A stretch of DNA of 44,933 bases, taken from positions 1 through 44,933 of the forward strand of contig CAIPDP010000052.1 in the NCBI GenBank assembly GCA_903863845.1. Reading direction: 5' to 3'. This DNA is from an uncultured Mucilaginibacter sp. GTDB taxonomy: Bacteria > Bacteroidota > Bacteroidia > Sphingobacteriales > Sphingobacteriaceae. The notes beneath the pieces were generated by a model. It saw only the letters and a program-made list of their open reading frames with translations, ran no database searches and was not told the origin of the DNA. Shown piece by piece: positions 26,134 to 34,059 of the stretch (the stretch's first letter is position 1; each line of letters starts with the position of its first letter). The translations under genes were made by a program, and so were the position numbers.

Positions 26134-29100
26134 ATGAAGAACGGATTTGCGGGTAATATCGCCAAGGCATTTTTACAGTCGAAACTTACCGTACTGCTGA
26201 TGTTTGCCTTTTTATTGATCGGCGGTTACAGCACTTTTTTAATACCCAGGGAAGAAGAACCGCAGATACAGGTTCCGATGGCTGACATTTTTATCGGCTA
26301 CCCCGGTGCTTCGCCGAAAGATGTGGAAACTAAAGTTGCAGCACCTCTTGAAAAGATGATCTCCAATGTAAAAGGTGTCGAATACGTGTATTCCACTTCA
26401 ATGCAAGGGCAAGCCATTGTTATCGTACAGTTTTATGTGGGCGAAGATGTGGAACGTTCGCTGGTAAAGCTATACAGCGAGTTGATGAAAAATATGGATA
26501 AGATGCCCCAGGGTGTCACCCTACCTCTTATTAAAACCAGGGCCATTGACGATGTCCCTGTATTGGGCCTGACATTATGGAGCAACAAATATGACGACTA
26601 CCAATTGAAACAGATTGGGCAGGAACTGAATATTGAGATCAAAAAGATAAGCGATGTTTCTGATATCAATATCATTGGCGGAAGAAATCGTGAAGTAAAA
26701 GTTGTGCTGGATAAAAATAAAATGGCCGAAAACCATATTGATTTTTTATCCCTCAGTAAACAGATACAGGGAAGTAATATGCAATTACCCGGCGGCGATC
26801 TTTTACAAAAAGATACTGCCTTTTCAGTAACCACAGGCAATTTCTTAAATACATCAGACGATGTTGCCAATTTGGTAGTTGGCGTTAATCAGCAGCAACC
26901 CGTTTACCTAAAGCAAATCGCTAAAGTAGAGGAGGGCGCCGAAAGTCCTAACCAATATGTTCTCTTCGGATACGGTAAGGCTAATCCCGGAGATGCTAAC
27001 AGCTTTAAATCTAATTATCCTGCAATAACCGTATCTATTGCGAAAAAGAAAGGTGCAGATGCGATGAAGTTATCTGAACAGATACTGAATAAAGTCGAAC
27101 ACCTGAAAAAAGACCTGTTGCCCAACGATGTACATTTGACCGTTACCCGAAATTATGGTGAAACGGCATCAGATAAGGTTTCTGAATTGCTTTTCCACCT
27201 ATTTATAGCTATTGTAGTGGTTACAGTATTTGTGATGCTTGCGATGGGCTGGCGTGGAGGTTTAGTGGTGTTTTTATCGGTTCCGGTCACCTTTGCACTT
27301 ACTTTGTTTGCCTACTATTTTATGCATTACACGCTGAACAGGATAACGCTGTTTGCGCTGGTATTTATAACGGGTATTGTTGTCGACGACTCGATCATCA
27401 TTGCCGAGAATATGCACCGGCATTTTAATATGAAAAAGCTGCCGCCACTTCAGGCCGCTGTCTATGCGATCAATGAGGTAGGTAATCCAACGATCCTGGC
27501 AACATTTACGGTAATAGCAGCCGTTTTACCTATGGCCTTTGTATCCGGTATGATGGGCCCCTACATGAGCCCAATGCCTATTGGTGCATCCATAGCGATG
27601 ATACTATCTCTGATTGTTGCCTTAACGCTTACCCCTTACCTGGGATTTATCTTCCTGCGTGAAAAGGAAAAGAATGGAAAAGCAGAAGAAGATCATCATT
27701 CGTCAAAACTCGAAGAAACAGGCATTTATAAAATTTACCGTTCTTTTATTCAACCTTTATTAGAAACCCGCTGGAAGCGCTGGACATTTATTTTGAGTAC
27801 CGTTGTGATATTATTTGCATCGCTTTCTATGTTTTATACCAGGGCGGTTGCAGTAAAAATGCTTCCTTTCGATAACAAAAACGAGTTTCAGGTGGTTATT
27901 GATATGCCCGCAGGCACCACACTTGAAACTACTCAGGCCGCAGCCAAAGATATCGGAGTTTTTATTGCAAGCCAATCGCTGGTTAGAAACTATGAAACTT
28001 ATGTAGGCACCTCGGCTCCAATCAGTTTTAACGGATTGGTAAGGCACTATGACCTGCGCAGGGGAGAAAATGTAGCCGACATCCAGGTAAATCTGGTTGA
28101 CAAAAAAGACAGAAGTATACAGAGCCATGCGATAGCTAAGCAAATGCGTGAGCCGATACAAACTATCGCTAAAAGGTATAATGCAAATGTGAAAATCGTG
28201 GAGGTGCCCCCCGGCCCCCCGGTATTGTCAACGTTGGTGGCTGAAATATATGGTCCAGATTATAATGAGCAAATAAAAGTTGCCGATCAGGTGAAAAGTC
28301 TTTTGAATAAAACTTCAAACGTAGTTGATGTTGATTGGTTGGTTTCGGCAGATCAACCTGAGTATCACCTTGAAGTGAACAAAGAAAAAGCGATGCACTA
28401 TGGTGTGGTCACTGCCCAGATCGCTGCAACTGTTAATGCAGCTTTGTCTGGACTAGTTACAGGAAATATCTCCCAACCTGCTTCCTATAACCAAACTGCC
28501 ATTAAGTTGCAACTGAGTGATGCAGGGAAAACCGATATTAACGACATACTCGACGTAAAGGTAATAGGCGCACAAGGCAATGCAGTGCCAATAAGAGACC
28601 TGGTAACTATGACACGGCAAATAAAGCCGAAAAGCATTTACCGAAAAAATCAGAAGGAAGTAGTTTACATAATAGGCGACATGGCCGGAAACCTGGAGAG
28701 TCCTTCTTATGCAATTTCGGATGTTTCGGATCACTTAAATATCGTAAAAGTACCAAAGGGATTTTCTCTGAAAGAAGAATACACCCATCAGCCAGAATTT
28801 GAAGACAATTACAGTTTGAAATGGGATGGTGAATGGCAGATAACTTTCGAAGTTTTCCGAGACCTGTGTATTGCATTCGCCGTGGTAATTATACTGATCT
28901 ATATCCTGATCGTTGGTTGGTTCCAGAATTTTACGGTACCATTGATCATGCTAGCCGCTATACCCTTATCGCTTATAGGAATCATATTGGGGCATTGGAT
29001 GCTACACGCTTATTTTACGGCTACTTCTATGATCGGTTTTATCGCGTTGGCGGGTGTCATGGTACGTAATTCGATATTGCTGATCGACTTTATCAATATC

Positions 29101-29352
29101 CGCTTAAAAGAAGGAATTCCATTGAAGCAGGCTATTATCGAAGCCGGTGCAGTTCGCACTACCCCAATTTTGTTGACAGCAGGGGCAGTTGCATTAGGTG
29201 CCGTGATCATACTATTCGATCCGATATTTCAGGGGCTGGCAATTTCGTTAATGGGCGGGACGATAACTTCTACATTTCTGACTTTGATCGTTGTACCGCT
29301 GTTGTATTTTAAGATGATGCGCAAAAATGATGTTAAACCTTTAGAATCTTAG
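26134..29352 (+). CDS. RND efflux permease, second system
   Basis: 1072 residues, resistance-nodulation-division transporter. The start FLQSKLTVLLMFAFLLIGGYSTFLIPREEEPQIQVP is the first helix and the typical PREEEP-type junction; paired aspartates in FITGIVVDDSIIIAENMH mark the helix-4 proton relay. In helix 10 the AcrB-type lysine is replaced by Arg (GVMVRNSILLIDF), a feature of this divergent branch. It is clearly different from the HAE1 pump at 18459-21608. It sits in an operon with adaptor, channel and then DUF2892, DUF983 and rhodanese genes, so its substrate may be sulfur-linked; this is inference. Confidence 0.93.
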   Translation: MKNGFAGNIAKAFLQSKLTVLLMFAFLLIGGYSTFLIPREEEPQIQVPMADIFIGYPGASPKDVETKVAAPLEKMISNVKGVEYVYSTSMQGQAIVIVQFYVGEDVERSLVKLYSELMKNMDKMPQGVTLPLIKTRAIDDVPVLGLTLWSNKYDDYQLKQIGQELNIEIKKISDVSDINIIGGRNREVKVVLDKNKMAENHIDFLSLSKQIQGSNMQLPGGDLLQKDTAFSVTTGNFLNTSDDVANLVVGVNQQQPVYLKQIAKVEEGAESPNQYVLFGYGKANPGDANSFKSNYPAITVSIAKKKGADAMKLSEQILNKVEHLKKDLLPNDVHLTVTRNYGETASDKVSELLFHLFIAIVVVTVFVMLAMGWRGGLVVFLSVPVTFALTLFAYYFMHYTLNRITLFALVFITGIVVDDSIIIAENMHRHFNMKKLPPLQAAVYAINEVGNPTILATFTVIAAVLPMAFVSGMMGPYMSPMPIGASIAMILSLIVALTLTPYLGFIFLREKEKNGKAEEDHHSSKLEETGIYKIYRSFIQPLLETRWKRWTFILSTVVILFASLSMFYTRAVAVKMLPFDNKNEFQVVIDMPAGTTLETTQAAAKDIGVFIASQSLVRNYETYVGTSAPISFNGLVRHYDLRRGENVADIQVNLVDKKDRSIQSHAIAKQMREPIQTIAKRYNANVKIVEVPPGPPVLSTLVAEIYGPDYNEQIKVADQVKSLLNKTSNVVDVDWLVSADQPEYHLEVNKEKAMHYGVVTAQIAATVNAALSGLVTGNISQPASYNQTAIKLQLSDAGKTDINDILDVKVIGAQGNAVPIRDLVTMTRQIKPKSIYRKNQKEVVYIIGDMAGNLESPSYAISDVSDHLNIVKVPKGFSLKEEYTHQPEFEDNYSLKWDGEWQITFEVFRDLCIAFAVVIILIYILIVGWFQNFTVPLIMLAAIPLSLIGIILGHWMLHAYFTATSMIGFIALAGVMVRNSILLIDFINIRLKEGIPLKQAIIEAGAVRTTPILLTAGAVALGAVIILFDPIFQGLAISLMGGTITSTFLTLIVVPLLYFKMMRKNDVKPLES

Positions 29353-29354
29353 TG

Positions 29355-29660
29355 ATGAAATTATTGATCGTTACCTGTTTACATGAATTTCTGAACGATG
29401 TGAGCAAAATTCTCAAACAGGCTGATATTGATGTATATAGTACCAGTGATATCATTGGGCACCGAAATGGCAATACTGAAAATATACTTGCAGATTGGTT
29501 TGCCAGCGGCGATGAACAGGCCAGCTCGGCCATGATCTTCACCTTTACAGATGAAGCTAAAGCAGAATTATGTATGGAATTAATTATGAAATATAACAAA
29601 AACATAAAGGAAAATTTCCCGTTAAGGGCCTTTATTCTTGATGTTGAAAAATCAATTTAA
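29355..29660 (+). CDS. Small PII-like / DUF3240-like protein
   Basis: About 101 residues. The pattern MKLLIVTCLHEFLNDVSKILKQADIDVYSTSDIIGH (strand-helix-strand), then ASSAMIFTFTDEAKAELCMELIMKYN and a last strand (FPLRAFILDVEKS), fits a ferredoxin-like alpha/beta PII-type fold. DUF3240 proteins of similar size lie beside metal RND pumps in proteobacteria; the match here is a judgement from pattern, not a search. Its ATG follows two bases after the RND stop (TAGTGATG), so expression is coupled to the pump. It might bind a nucleotide or effector and modulate pump activity. Confidence 0.6.
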   Translation: MKLLIVTCLHEFLNDVSKILKQADIDVYSTSDIIGHRNGNTENILADWFASGDEQASSAMIFTFTDEAKAELCMELIMKYNKNIKENFPLRAFILDVEKSI

Positions 29661-29671
29661 ACTATCAAATT

Positions 29672-29854
29672 ATGAAAGAGCGCCTGATTCGTGCCTTTGC
29701 CGGAATATTTATTCTTACCGGCCTAACATTGTCTTGTTTTTTAAATATAAACTGGATATGGCTGGTTGTTTTTGTCGGATTCAATTTACTGCAATCATCC
29801 GTCACCAAATTTTGCCCGCTCGAAAAATTGCTGGTCTATTTAAAGGTTCAGTAA
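29672..29854 (+). CDS. DUF2892 (YgaP-like) small membrane protein, copy 1
   Basis: 60 residues with two hydrophobic helices (RAFAGIFILTGLTLSCFL and NWIWLVVFVGFNLLQSSV) followed by TKFCPLEKLL, the FCPL signature of DUF2892. In E. coli this domain forms the membrane part of YgaP, fused to a rhodanese; here a separate rhodanese lies two genes downstream. The arrangement suggests a split YgaP-like unit. It starts 11 bp after the PII-like gene and abuts the DUF983 gene. Confidence 0.85.
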   Translation: MKERLIRAFAGIFILTGLTLSCFLNINWIWLVVFVGFNLLQSSVTKFCPLEKLLVYLKVQ

Positions 29855-30283
29855 ATGATGAAAGAATCCGAACAAAAACACTTAAAAATATGGCCTGCCA
29901 TTGTAAATGCCAGATGTCCGAAATGCCGTGAAGGTAAGGTTTTTGCCAATTCGGCCTATAGCTTTAAAGGGCAGAAAATATTGAAAAATTGCCCCAAATG
30001 CGGCATGTTATACGAACGGGAGCCCGGCTACTTTTATGCAGCAATGTATGTAGGCTATGCGTTTATAGTAGCTGAACTGGTTACGCTGGCAGTTGGAACC
30101 TATATCCTCTCGGGAAGCGAAAACCCCTGGCTATACCTGGGCATAATGCTCAGTATTGTTAGTTTGCTTGCACCATTTAATTACCGGTATTCGCGGGTAT
30201 TATTATTGCACTGGCTAACCCCCGGGCTACATTATCTACCTGATGCTGCAGAAAATTATCAAAAAACCCATCCAAATACATGA
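29855..30283 (+). CDS. DUF983 zinc-ribbon membrane protein
   Basis: 142 residues. An N-terminal zinc-ribbon with two CPxC knuckles (ARCPKCREGKVF around 20-30, NCPKCGMLYEREPGYFYAAMY around 45-60) precedes two or three membrane helices (YVGYAFIVAELVTLAVGTYIL, LYLGIMLSIVSLLAPF). This is the DUF983 family; its function is unknown. It begins right at the end of the DUF2892 gene and overlaps the rhodanese start by 4 bp (ATGA), so all three are translationally coupled. Confidence 0.88.
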   Translation: MMKESEQKHLKIWPAIVNARCPKCREGKVFANSAYSFKGQKILKNCPKCGMLYEREPGYFYAAMYVGYAFIVAELVTLAVGTYILSGSENPWLYLGIMLSIVSLLAPFNYRYSRVLLLHWLTPGLHYLPDAAENYQKTHPNT

Positions 30284-30591
30284 ATATTTTCAAACAATTG
30301 TTCGGCGGTAGCTCCTCGCCCGATCTGCAAACCATTATTAATGAAGGAGCGTTTTTAGTTGATGTTCGCACAAAAGGCGAATTTGCCAGTGGCCATATTA
30401 AAGGCTCAGTAAACATTCCTGTTGAAGAGATCGTGAACCAGCTACCAAAATTCGAAAACAAAAGCAATATCGTGGTCTTTTGCCAAAGTGGGGGCCGCAG
30501 CTGGCATGCCAAATCAATTCTCAATAAAAACGGTTTTAAAAATGTTTTTAACGGCGGTGCCTGGACCAGCGTCAAACGGTTTGTTAAATAG
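30280..30591 (+). CDS. Single-domain rhodanese-like sulfurtransferase
   Basis: 103 residues, a complete single rhodanese domain. LVDVRTKGEFASGHIKGSVNIPVEEI is the CH2A-like region and VVFCQSGGRSWHAKSIL supplies the active-site loop with catalytic Cys68 in CQSGGRS. The enzyme forms a persulfide intermediate and moves sulfane sulfur between carriers. No signal peptide is present, so it is cytoplasmic. Its ATGA overlap with the DUF983 gene and nearby DUF2892 genes recall YgaP, where rhodanese and DUF2892 are fused. Confidence 0.92.
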   Translation: MNIFKQLFGGSSSPDLQTIINEGAFLVDVRTKGEFASGHIKGSVNIPVEEIVNQLPKFENKSNIVVFCQSGGRSWHAKSILNKNGFKNVFNGGAWTSVKRFVK

Positions 30592-30641
30592 GTTATTGCT
30601 TATTAAACGCCTCAGCGGATATTTTCTGCTAAATTAGCGCA

Positions 30642-31280
30642 ATGGATAATACTGCTTATTTTGAAGCCATATTTGAACCGGATCTGCTGCAGGAAATAAA
30701 CCGGTTTGGGGTGCTGAAACACTTTAAAGAGGGTGATATCATTATGGATTATGGCAAATACATCCGAATGATGCCCATGGTAATCAAAGGCACGCTAAAG
30801 GTTTTAAAGAAAGACGAAACCGGTAAAGAGATACTGTTGTATTACTTGTCCAGCAACGAAAGTTGTTCGATGGCTTATAGTTGTTGCCTTGAAGCCAAAA
30901 AAAGCGAGGTGAAGGCGATCGCTGAAGAAGATGTCGACCTGATCGCTATCCCTCATACCAAACTTGATGAGTGGCTTTGCAAGTATCCTAGCTGGAAAAA
31001 CTATATCATGCGCAGCTTCAACCTGCGTTTTCTTGAATTATTGAAATCAATAGAAAGTATTGCCTTTCATAAGTTAGACGACCGTTTGATTAGCTATTTA
31101 AAGGAAAAGCAGCGCTTATCGGGCTCCAGCGTGATCCGGGTTTCGCATTATTTGATCGCCGATGATCTGGCAACTTCGAGGGTAGTGATTTCGCGCTTAT
31201 TGAGGCAATTAGAAAACGATGGGCGAATTATTTTGTATCGGAATGAGATCAAACTACTGAGCAGTTTTGATCAGGCTTGA
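30642..31280 (+). CDS. Crp/Fnr-family regulator with clustered cysteines
   Basis: 212 residues: an N-terminal cyclic-nucleotide-binding-like barrel (about 10-115) and a C-terminal winged helix (LIADDLATSRVVISRLLRQLENDG, about 171-194). The barrel carries Cys75, Cys81 and Cys82 (NESCSMAYSCCLEAKK), with a further Cys113. No N-terminal FNR-type iron-sulfur cysteines are seen, so a thiol-based sensor is a reasonable inference. The gene follows the rhodanese by 50 bp on the same strand. Two class II-type sites in the window, upstream of the RND operon and of the next DUF2892 gene, are its natural targets. Confidence 0.88.
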   Translation: MDNTAYFEAIFEPDLLQEINRFGVLKHFKEGDIIMDYGKYIRMMPMVIKGTLKVLKKDETGKEILLYYLSSNESCSMAYSCCLEAKKSEVKAIAEEDVDLIAIPHTKLDEWLCKYPSWKNYIMRSFNLRFLELLKSIESIAFHKLDDRLISYLKEKQRLSGSSVIRVSHYLIADDLATSRVVISRLLRQLENDGRIILYRNEIKLLSSFDQA

Positions 31281-31294
31281 TTTTGGTTGTTGAG

Positions 31295-31339
31295 TGTAAC
31301 ATTTGTCACCATGATCGCAATGGGTATCAGTTAATTTTG
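31295..31339 (+). promoter_or_regulatory. Crp/Fnr-type activated promoter of the second DUF2892 gene
   Basis: TGTAACATTTGTCACC (31295-31310) is a near-palindrome with the same GTAAC-N4 core as the RND-operon site. A perfect -7 box, TAATTTTG, lies at 31332-31339. The dyad centre is again 29.5 bp before the box. No TTTG -33 element is seen at the expected spacing. The predicted start is about 12 nt before the ATG. Confidence 0.7.
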
Positions 31340-31355
31340 AATAAAAATTACTGAT

Positions 31356-31565
31356 ATGAAAAAGAACATGGGCACCATCGACCGCGTTTTTCGCGTACTG
31401 GTTGCGGTAGCAATTATCGTTTTATATTTAGCAAATATCATTAGCGGCATCGTAGCGATCATATTGTTAGCGATAGCTGCTATTTTTATTCTGACAAGCT
31501 TTATCAGCTTCTGCCCTTTATATTATCCCTTCAAAATAAGTACAAAGAAGGCTGAACAAAAATAA
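31356..31565 (+). CDS. DUF2892 (YgaP-like) small membrane protein, copy 2
   Basis: 69 residues. MKKNMGTIDRVFRVLVAVAI starts the first helix, a second follows (IVAIILLAIAAIFILTSF), and the protein ends SFCPLYYPFKISTKK with the FCPL signature of DUF2892. It has its own Crp/Fnr-type promoter with the same geometry as the RND operon, so it probably belongs to that regulon though transcribed separately from the regulator gene. The function of stand-alone DUF2892 proteins is unknown. Confidence 0.87.
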   Translation: MKKNMGTIDRVFRVLVAVAIIVLYLANIISGIVAIILLAIAAIFILTSFISFCPLYYPFKISTKKAEQK

Positions 31566-31575
31566 TCCTACCCCA

Positions 31576-31603
31576 ATTTGCCTGATCTTTTCTTCGGGCA
31601 AAT
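31576..31603 (+). terminator. Weak hairpin after the DUF2892 gene
   Basis: Arms ATTTGCC and GGCAAAT around a 14-nt loop, just after the DUF2892 stop codon. No long T run follows, so termination is uncertain. Confidence 0.35.
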
Positions 31604-31771
31604 CCTTAGGTTGTTGTCGTGGTCTCTACACGTTTTGATAGTTGCAGGAGTGAGAATGGATGAGGAAATTTGAGTGGTTTGAAAATAAAGTCTGTCTGGC
31701 GACCGCGCAATTTGGTCAACGCTTTGACGAGGATTTATTTATTAGATTTCAATTTACCTTGTAACCAGCAA

Positions 31772-32560
31772 ATGCAAAAATACTCCCATTTCTTGCTGAC
31801 CATCCTGATAGGCTTGTTCCCTTTAATTTCCAAAAGTCAGGGGAGCATGGGCGATACTGCTTTCAAAAAATCATCTGTTTGGTTAAAGCGGGAATTGCGC
31901 GTTGGTGTTCCGGGCGATTATGCACCATTTGCAATGGCTAAAGGCGATTCATTATACGGATCAGATATTTCGATGCTGCGCGCTTTAGCTGCAGCCATGG
32001 ACGTCCGGATGATTTTTGTAAAGACGAGCTGGCCAAATCTTCTGCGCGACATGAAAGAGAACAGGTTCGACCTGGCTATCGGGGGCATTAGCATTACGCC
32101 TGAAAGATCGGCTATTGCGCCATTTTCCATACCTTATCATTCAGGAGGCAAAACCTTTATATGCCTGCGAAAAGATAGTATTCGTTTTACTACACCCACA
32201 GATGTCAACCGAACAGGTGTCGGGCTGATCGTCAATAAAGGTGGCACCAACGAATCAGTTGCACTTGCACAGTTTCCTTTGGCGACATTATTTGTTTACC
32301 CAAATAACACTGGAGTCTTTGACGAATTAGTAGCTGGTCGTGCTGATGTGATGTTAACTGACGACACCGAAGCGGATCTGAAAGTTAGACAATATCCTCA
32401 ATTGTGCCGTAGTTTTAAAGGAACGATTGCCAAATACGATAAGGCGATCTGGATAAAAAATGATAAAGCCCTGTTAAATTTTATAAATAAATGGTTACAA
32501 AAAGCCATAAAAGCAGGACAGGTTGATGGGTGGCTTAATGCGGCAATTCGGGCTAAATGA
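31772..32560 (+). CDS. Periplasmic cyclohexadienyl dehydratase-like (PheC-type) protein
   Basis: About 262 residues with start ATG at 31772, giving a signal peptide (HFLLTILIGLFPLISKSQG); the longer frame opens with TTG and adds nonsense-like residues. It belongs to the family 3 solute-binding fold. The features IAVGGVSIT-like IGGISITPERSAIAPFS, then VNKGGTNESVALAQF and DVMLTDDTEADLKVRQYPQLC, match from memory the PheC cyclohexadienyl dehydratase of Pseudomonas, which makes phenylpyruvate from prephenate (or phenylalanine from arogenate) in the periplasm. An ordinary amino-acid-binding protein is the alternative, but no permease genes lie nearby. Confidence 0.72.
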   Translation: MQKYSHFLLTILIGLFPLISKSQGSMGDTAFKKSSVWLKRELRVGVPGDYAPFAMAKGDSLYGSDISMLRALAAAMDVRMIFVKTSWPNLLRDMKENRFDLAIGGISITPERSAIAPFSIPYHSGGKTFICLRKDSIRFTTPTDVNRTGVGLIVNKGGTNESVALAQFPLATLFVYPNNTGVFDELVAGRADVMLTDDTEADLKVRQYPQLCRSFKGTIAKYDKAIWIKNDKALLNFINKWLQKAIKAGQVDGWLNAAIRAK

Positions 32561-32671
32561 TAGCAGGCTTAATTTTCTCACTTATGACAGAAATTAACAG
32601 CTAAATTTAGGCTTTCACTATTTAAAGCTAATTCGTAAAAGCCAGGTTTAAAACATCAATCAAATAATATC

Positions 32672-32893
32672 ATGCTAAAAAAAGGAGAAAACATCGAGGG
32701 AATTCCAACCGAATTGCAGGTCCTGCTTGAAACGGACAGCGAAGCACAAGCATTTTTTGATAGCTTAAGCAGATGATATCAACAAGGCTATTGCGATTGG
32801 GTAGGATCGGCCAAACAGGAGGACACCCGCAAGGTTCGCGCTGATAAAGCCATGATGATGTTGCGAAACAAACAAAAGACATTAAAGACCTAG
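32672..32893 (+). pseudogene. OmdA/YdeI-domain remnant broken by one in-frame TGA
   Basis: One frame runs from ATG 32672 to TAG 32891-32893, interrupted only by TGA at 32774-32776. Before it reads ELQVLLETDSEAQAFFDSLS; after it YQQGYCDWVGSAKQEDTRK and KAMMMLRNKQKTLK. Joined, these are a coherent C-terminal YdeI/OmpD-associated segment, where families usually have SLS, a small residue, then YQR-type sequence. A single change of GGA to TGA would explain the stop. The usual N-terminal part is absent, so it is a truncated and inactivated gene, or two very short frames. The same domain occurs in the two intact genes at 8922-10211. Confidence 0.65.
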
Positions 32894-32906
32894 TTGTGTA
32901 GGCCTA

Positions 32907-33446
32907 CTACCTCAACAACAATTTAAATCGTTTCGATTCCGGCGTCCCATAACTGATCGGTGCGGTAGAAAAGCTGTAATTGTTCACACGTAAGTCGGTT
33001 GTATCCTGCCGCAAACTATCCACCAGCAAAATTTTTATATCCGAAGGAATAGCGGGGAGAGACGACATGCCGATATTGTAATCTCCGCTTTGCCGGATAC
33101 CTACCCGAAGTTTTAGCTGTAAATCGGCTTTATAAGGACGGGTTTGAATGGCGCAAGGTATACTATCTGCCGTTAAACTCGAGAGGGAAGCAATACCCAT
33201 CCCCTGAAAATAAATAGCGTCTGACTGCGGCGAATAATAGGTTGATGCATTATGCTGAAATACCAATACGGTTTCATCAATAGTTGACGTATCCTGTTTA
33301 ATGTGCAGTTTTAGCCAGCCCCCGTCGGGTATAGAGTCTGTTAAAATTACTGTTGAATGAGTTTTTTCAGGCAATAACAGCAGGTTTTCTTTTTTGCAAC
33401 CCAGACCCCACAGAGCCAGACAACATAGGAAGTAATTGATGCGCAT
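32907..33446 (-). CDS. Hypothetical lipoprotein
   Basis: 179 residues, not recognised. The N-terminus RINYFLCCLALWGLGCKKEN has a hydrophobic segment and a GLGC lipobox followed by lysines and Glu, so it is a probable lipoprotein. The mature part is rich in Ser, Thr and beta-forming residues, without repeats or known motifs, and ends in the apolar KRFKLLLR. It is a single gene on the minus strand. A perfect inverted repeat around a TAnnTTTG box lies about 50 bp upstream. Confidence 0.7.
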   Translation of the reverse strand: MRINYFLCCLALWGLGCKKENLLLLPEKTHSTVILTDSIPDGGWLKLHIKQDTSTIDETVLVFQHNASTYYSPQSDAIYFQGMGIASLSSLTADSIPCAIQTRPYKADLQLKLRVGIRQSGDYNIGMSSLPAIPSDIKILLVDSLRQDTTDLRVNNYSFSTAPISYGTPESKRFKLLLR

Positions 33447-33493
33447 ATCTTTTAGTTTAAATGTGCACTAACATACAGCAGTATTTAAACTGA

Positions 33494-33519
33494 AAATACC
33501 ACCAAAAGTAGTGGTATTT
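33494..33519 (-). promoter_or_regulatory. -7 box inside an inverted repeat
   Basis: Arms AAATACCAC (33494-33502) and GTGGTATTT (33511-33519) enclose CAAAAGTA, which on the minus strand reads TACTTTTG, a perfect TAnnTTTG box. This could be a promoter covered by an operator for the hypothetical lipoprotein gene; no -33 TTTG was found at the usual spacing. Confidence 0.45.
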
Positions 33520-33666
33520 GACCCGAGGAGTTCCTGGCTGGTTAAAACCGAATAGCAATCAACGGTCGCTGAAATCTAAAACAAGTTCTGGGTAATTAGA
33601 AATGCGTGCTTTTAGCCGCTGCCGCAAATGCCCGTTATATATTAAAGATGTAATTGTCGGAAAGGC

Positions 33667-34059
33667 TCAAAATTCTATATCCTTATGATCATACATTTCA
33701 CGTTCATCCCTTACATACTGCAAGGAAGCATAGATCCAAAGGGTAAGACAGAAAATAAATACAAAATTAAGGATACCTGACAGATAAATAAAGAAGCCGA
33801 AAAACACAATTGGTATACCTGTAAGTTTGATTTTAGAATGTTTCTTCTGACCCAACAGAGGCAGAAAAAGTAAGGCAAGGTGGAACACTATCATTAAAAT
33901 TTGTACGACCGTCAGCCGGTTGGTTAAAGCATAGGGGTACTTCATTTTGCTAATTCCAATTTTTTCGTACTGGAATAATGGAAGGGTTGTGCCTGAAACC
34001 TCGATTTTTAAAAGAAAGCTTGAAATTGCCAGTAATATAAAAGCCAGTTTACATTTCAT
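33667..34059 (-). CDS. Hypothetical membrane protein
   Basis: 130 residues, not recognised. A signal-like first helix (KLAFILLAISSFLLKIEV) is followed by a loop and three further hydrophobic segments (LTVVQILMIVFHLALLFLPLL; TGIPIVFFGFFIYLSGIL; FVFIFCLTLWIYASL), then a charged C-terminal tail (QYVRDEREMYDHKD). It is a small polytopic inner-membrane protein. It appears to be transcribed alone on the minus strand. Nothing in the context suggests a role. Confidence 0.65.
   Translation of the reverse strand: MKCKLAFILLAISSFLLKIEVSGTTLPLFQYEKIGISKMKYPYALTNRLTVVQILMIVFHLALLFLPLLGQKKHSKIKLTGIPIVFFGFFIYLSGILNFVFIFCLTLWIYASLQYVRDEREMYDHKDIEF

Noticed and set aside
26134..29352. Calling the second RND pump a copper or cobalt-zinc exporter
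   Set aside because: No metal-binding methionine or histidine clusters were recognised, and the neighbours point to sulfur or redox functions rather than metals.
31670..31771. TTG start extending the PheC-like protein by 34 residues
   Set aside because: The extension puts non-hydrophobic residues before a clear signal peptide that begins at ATG 31772.
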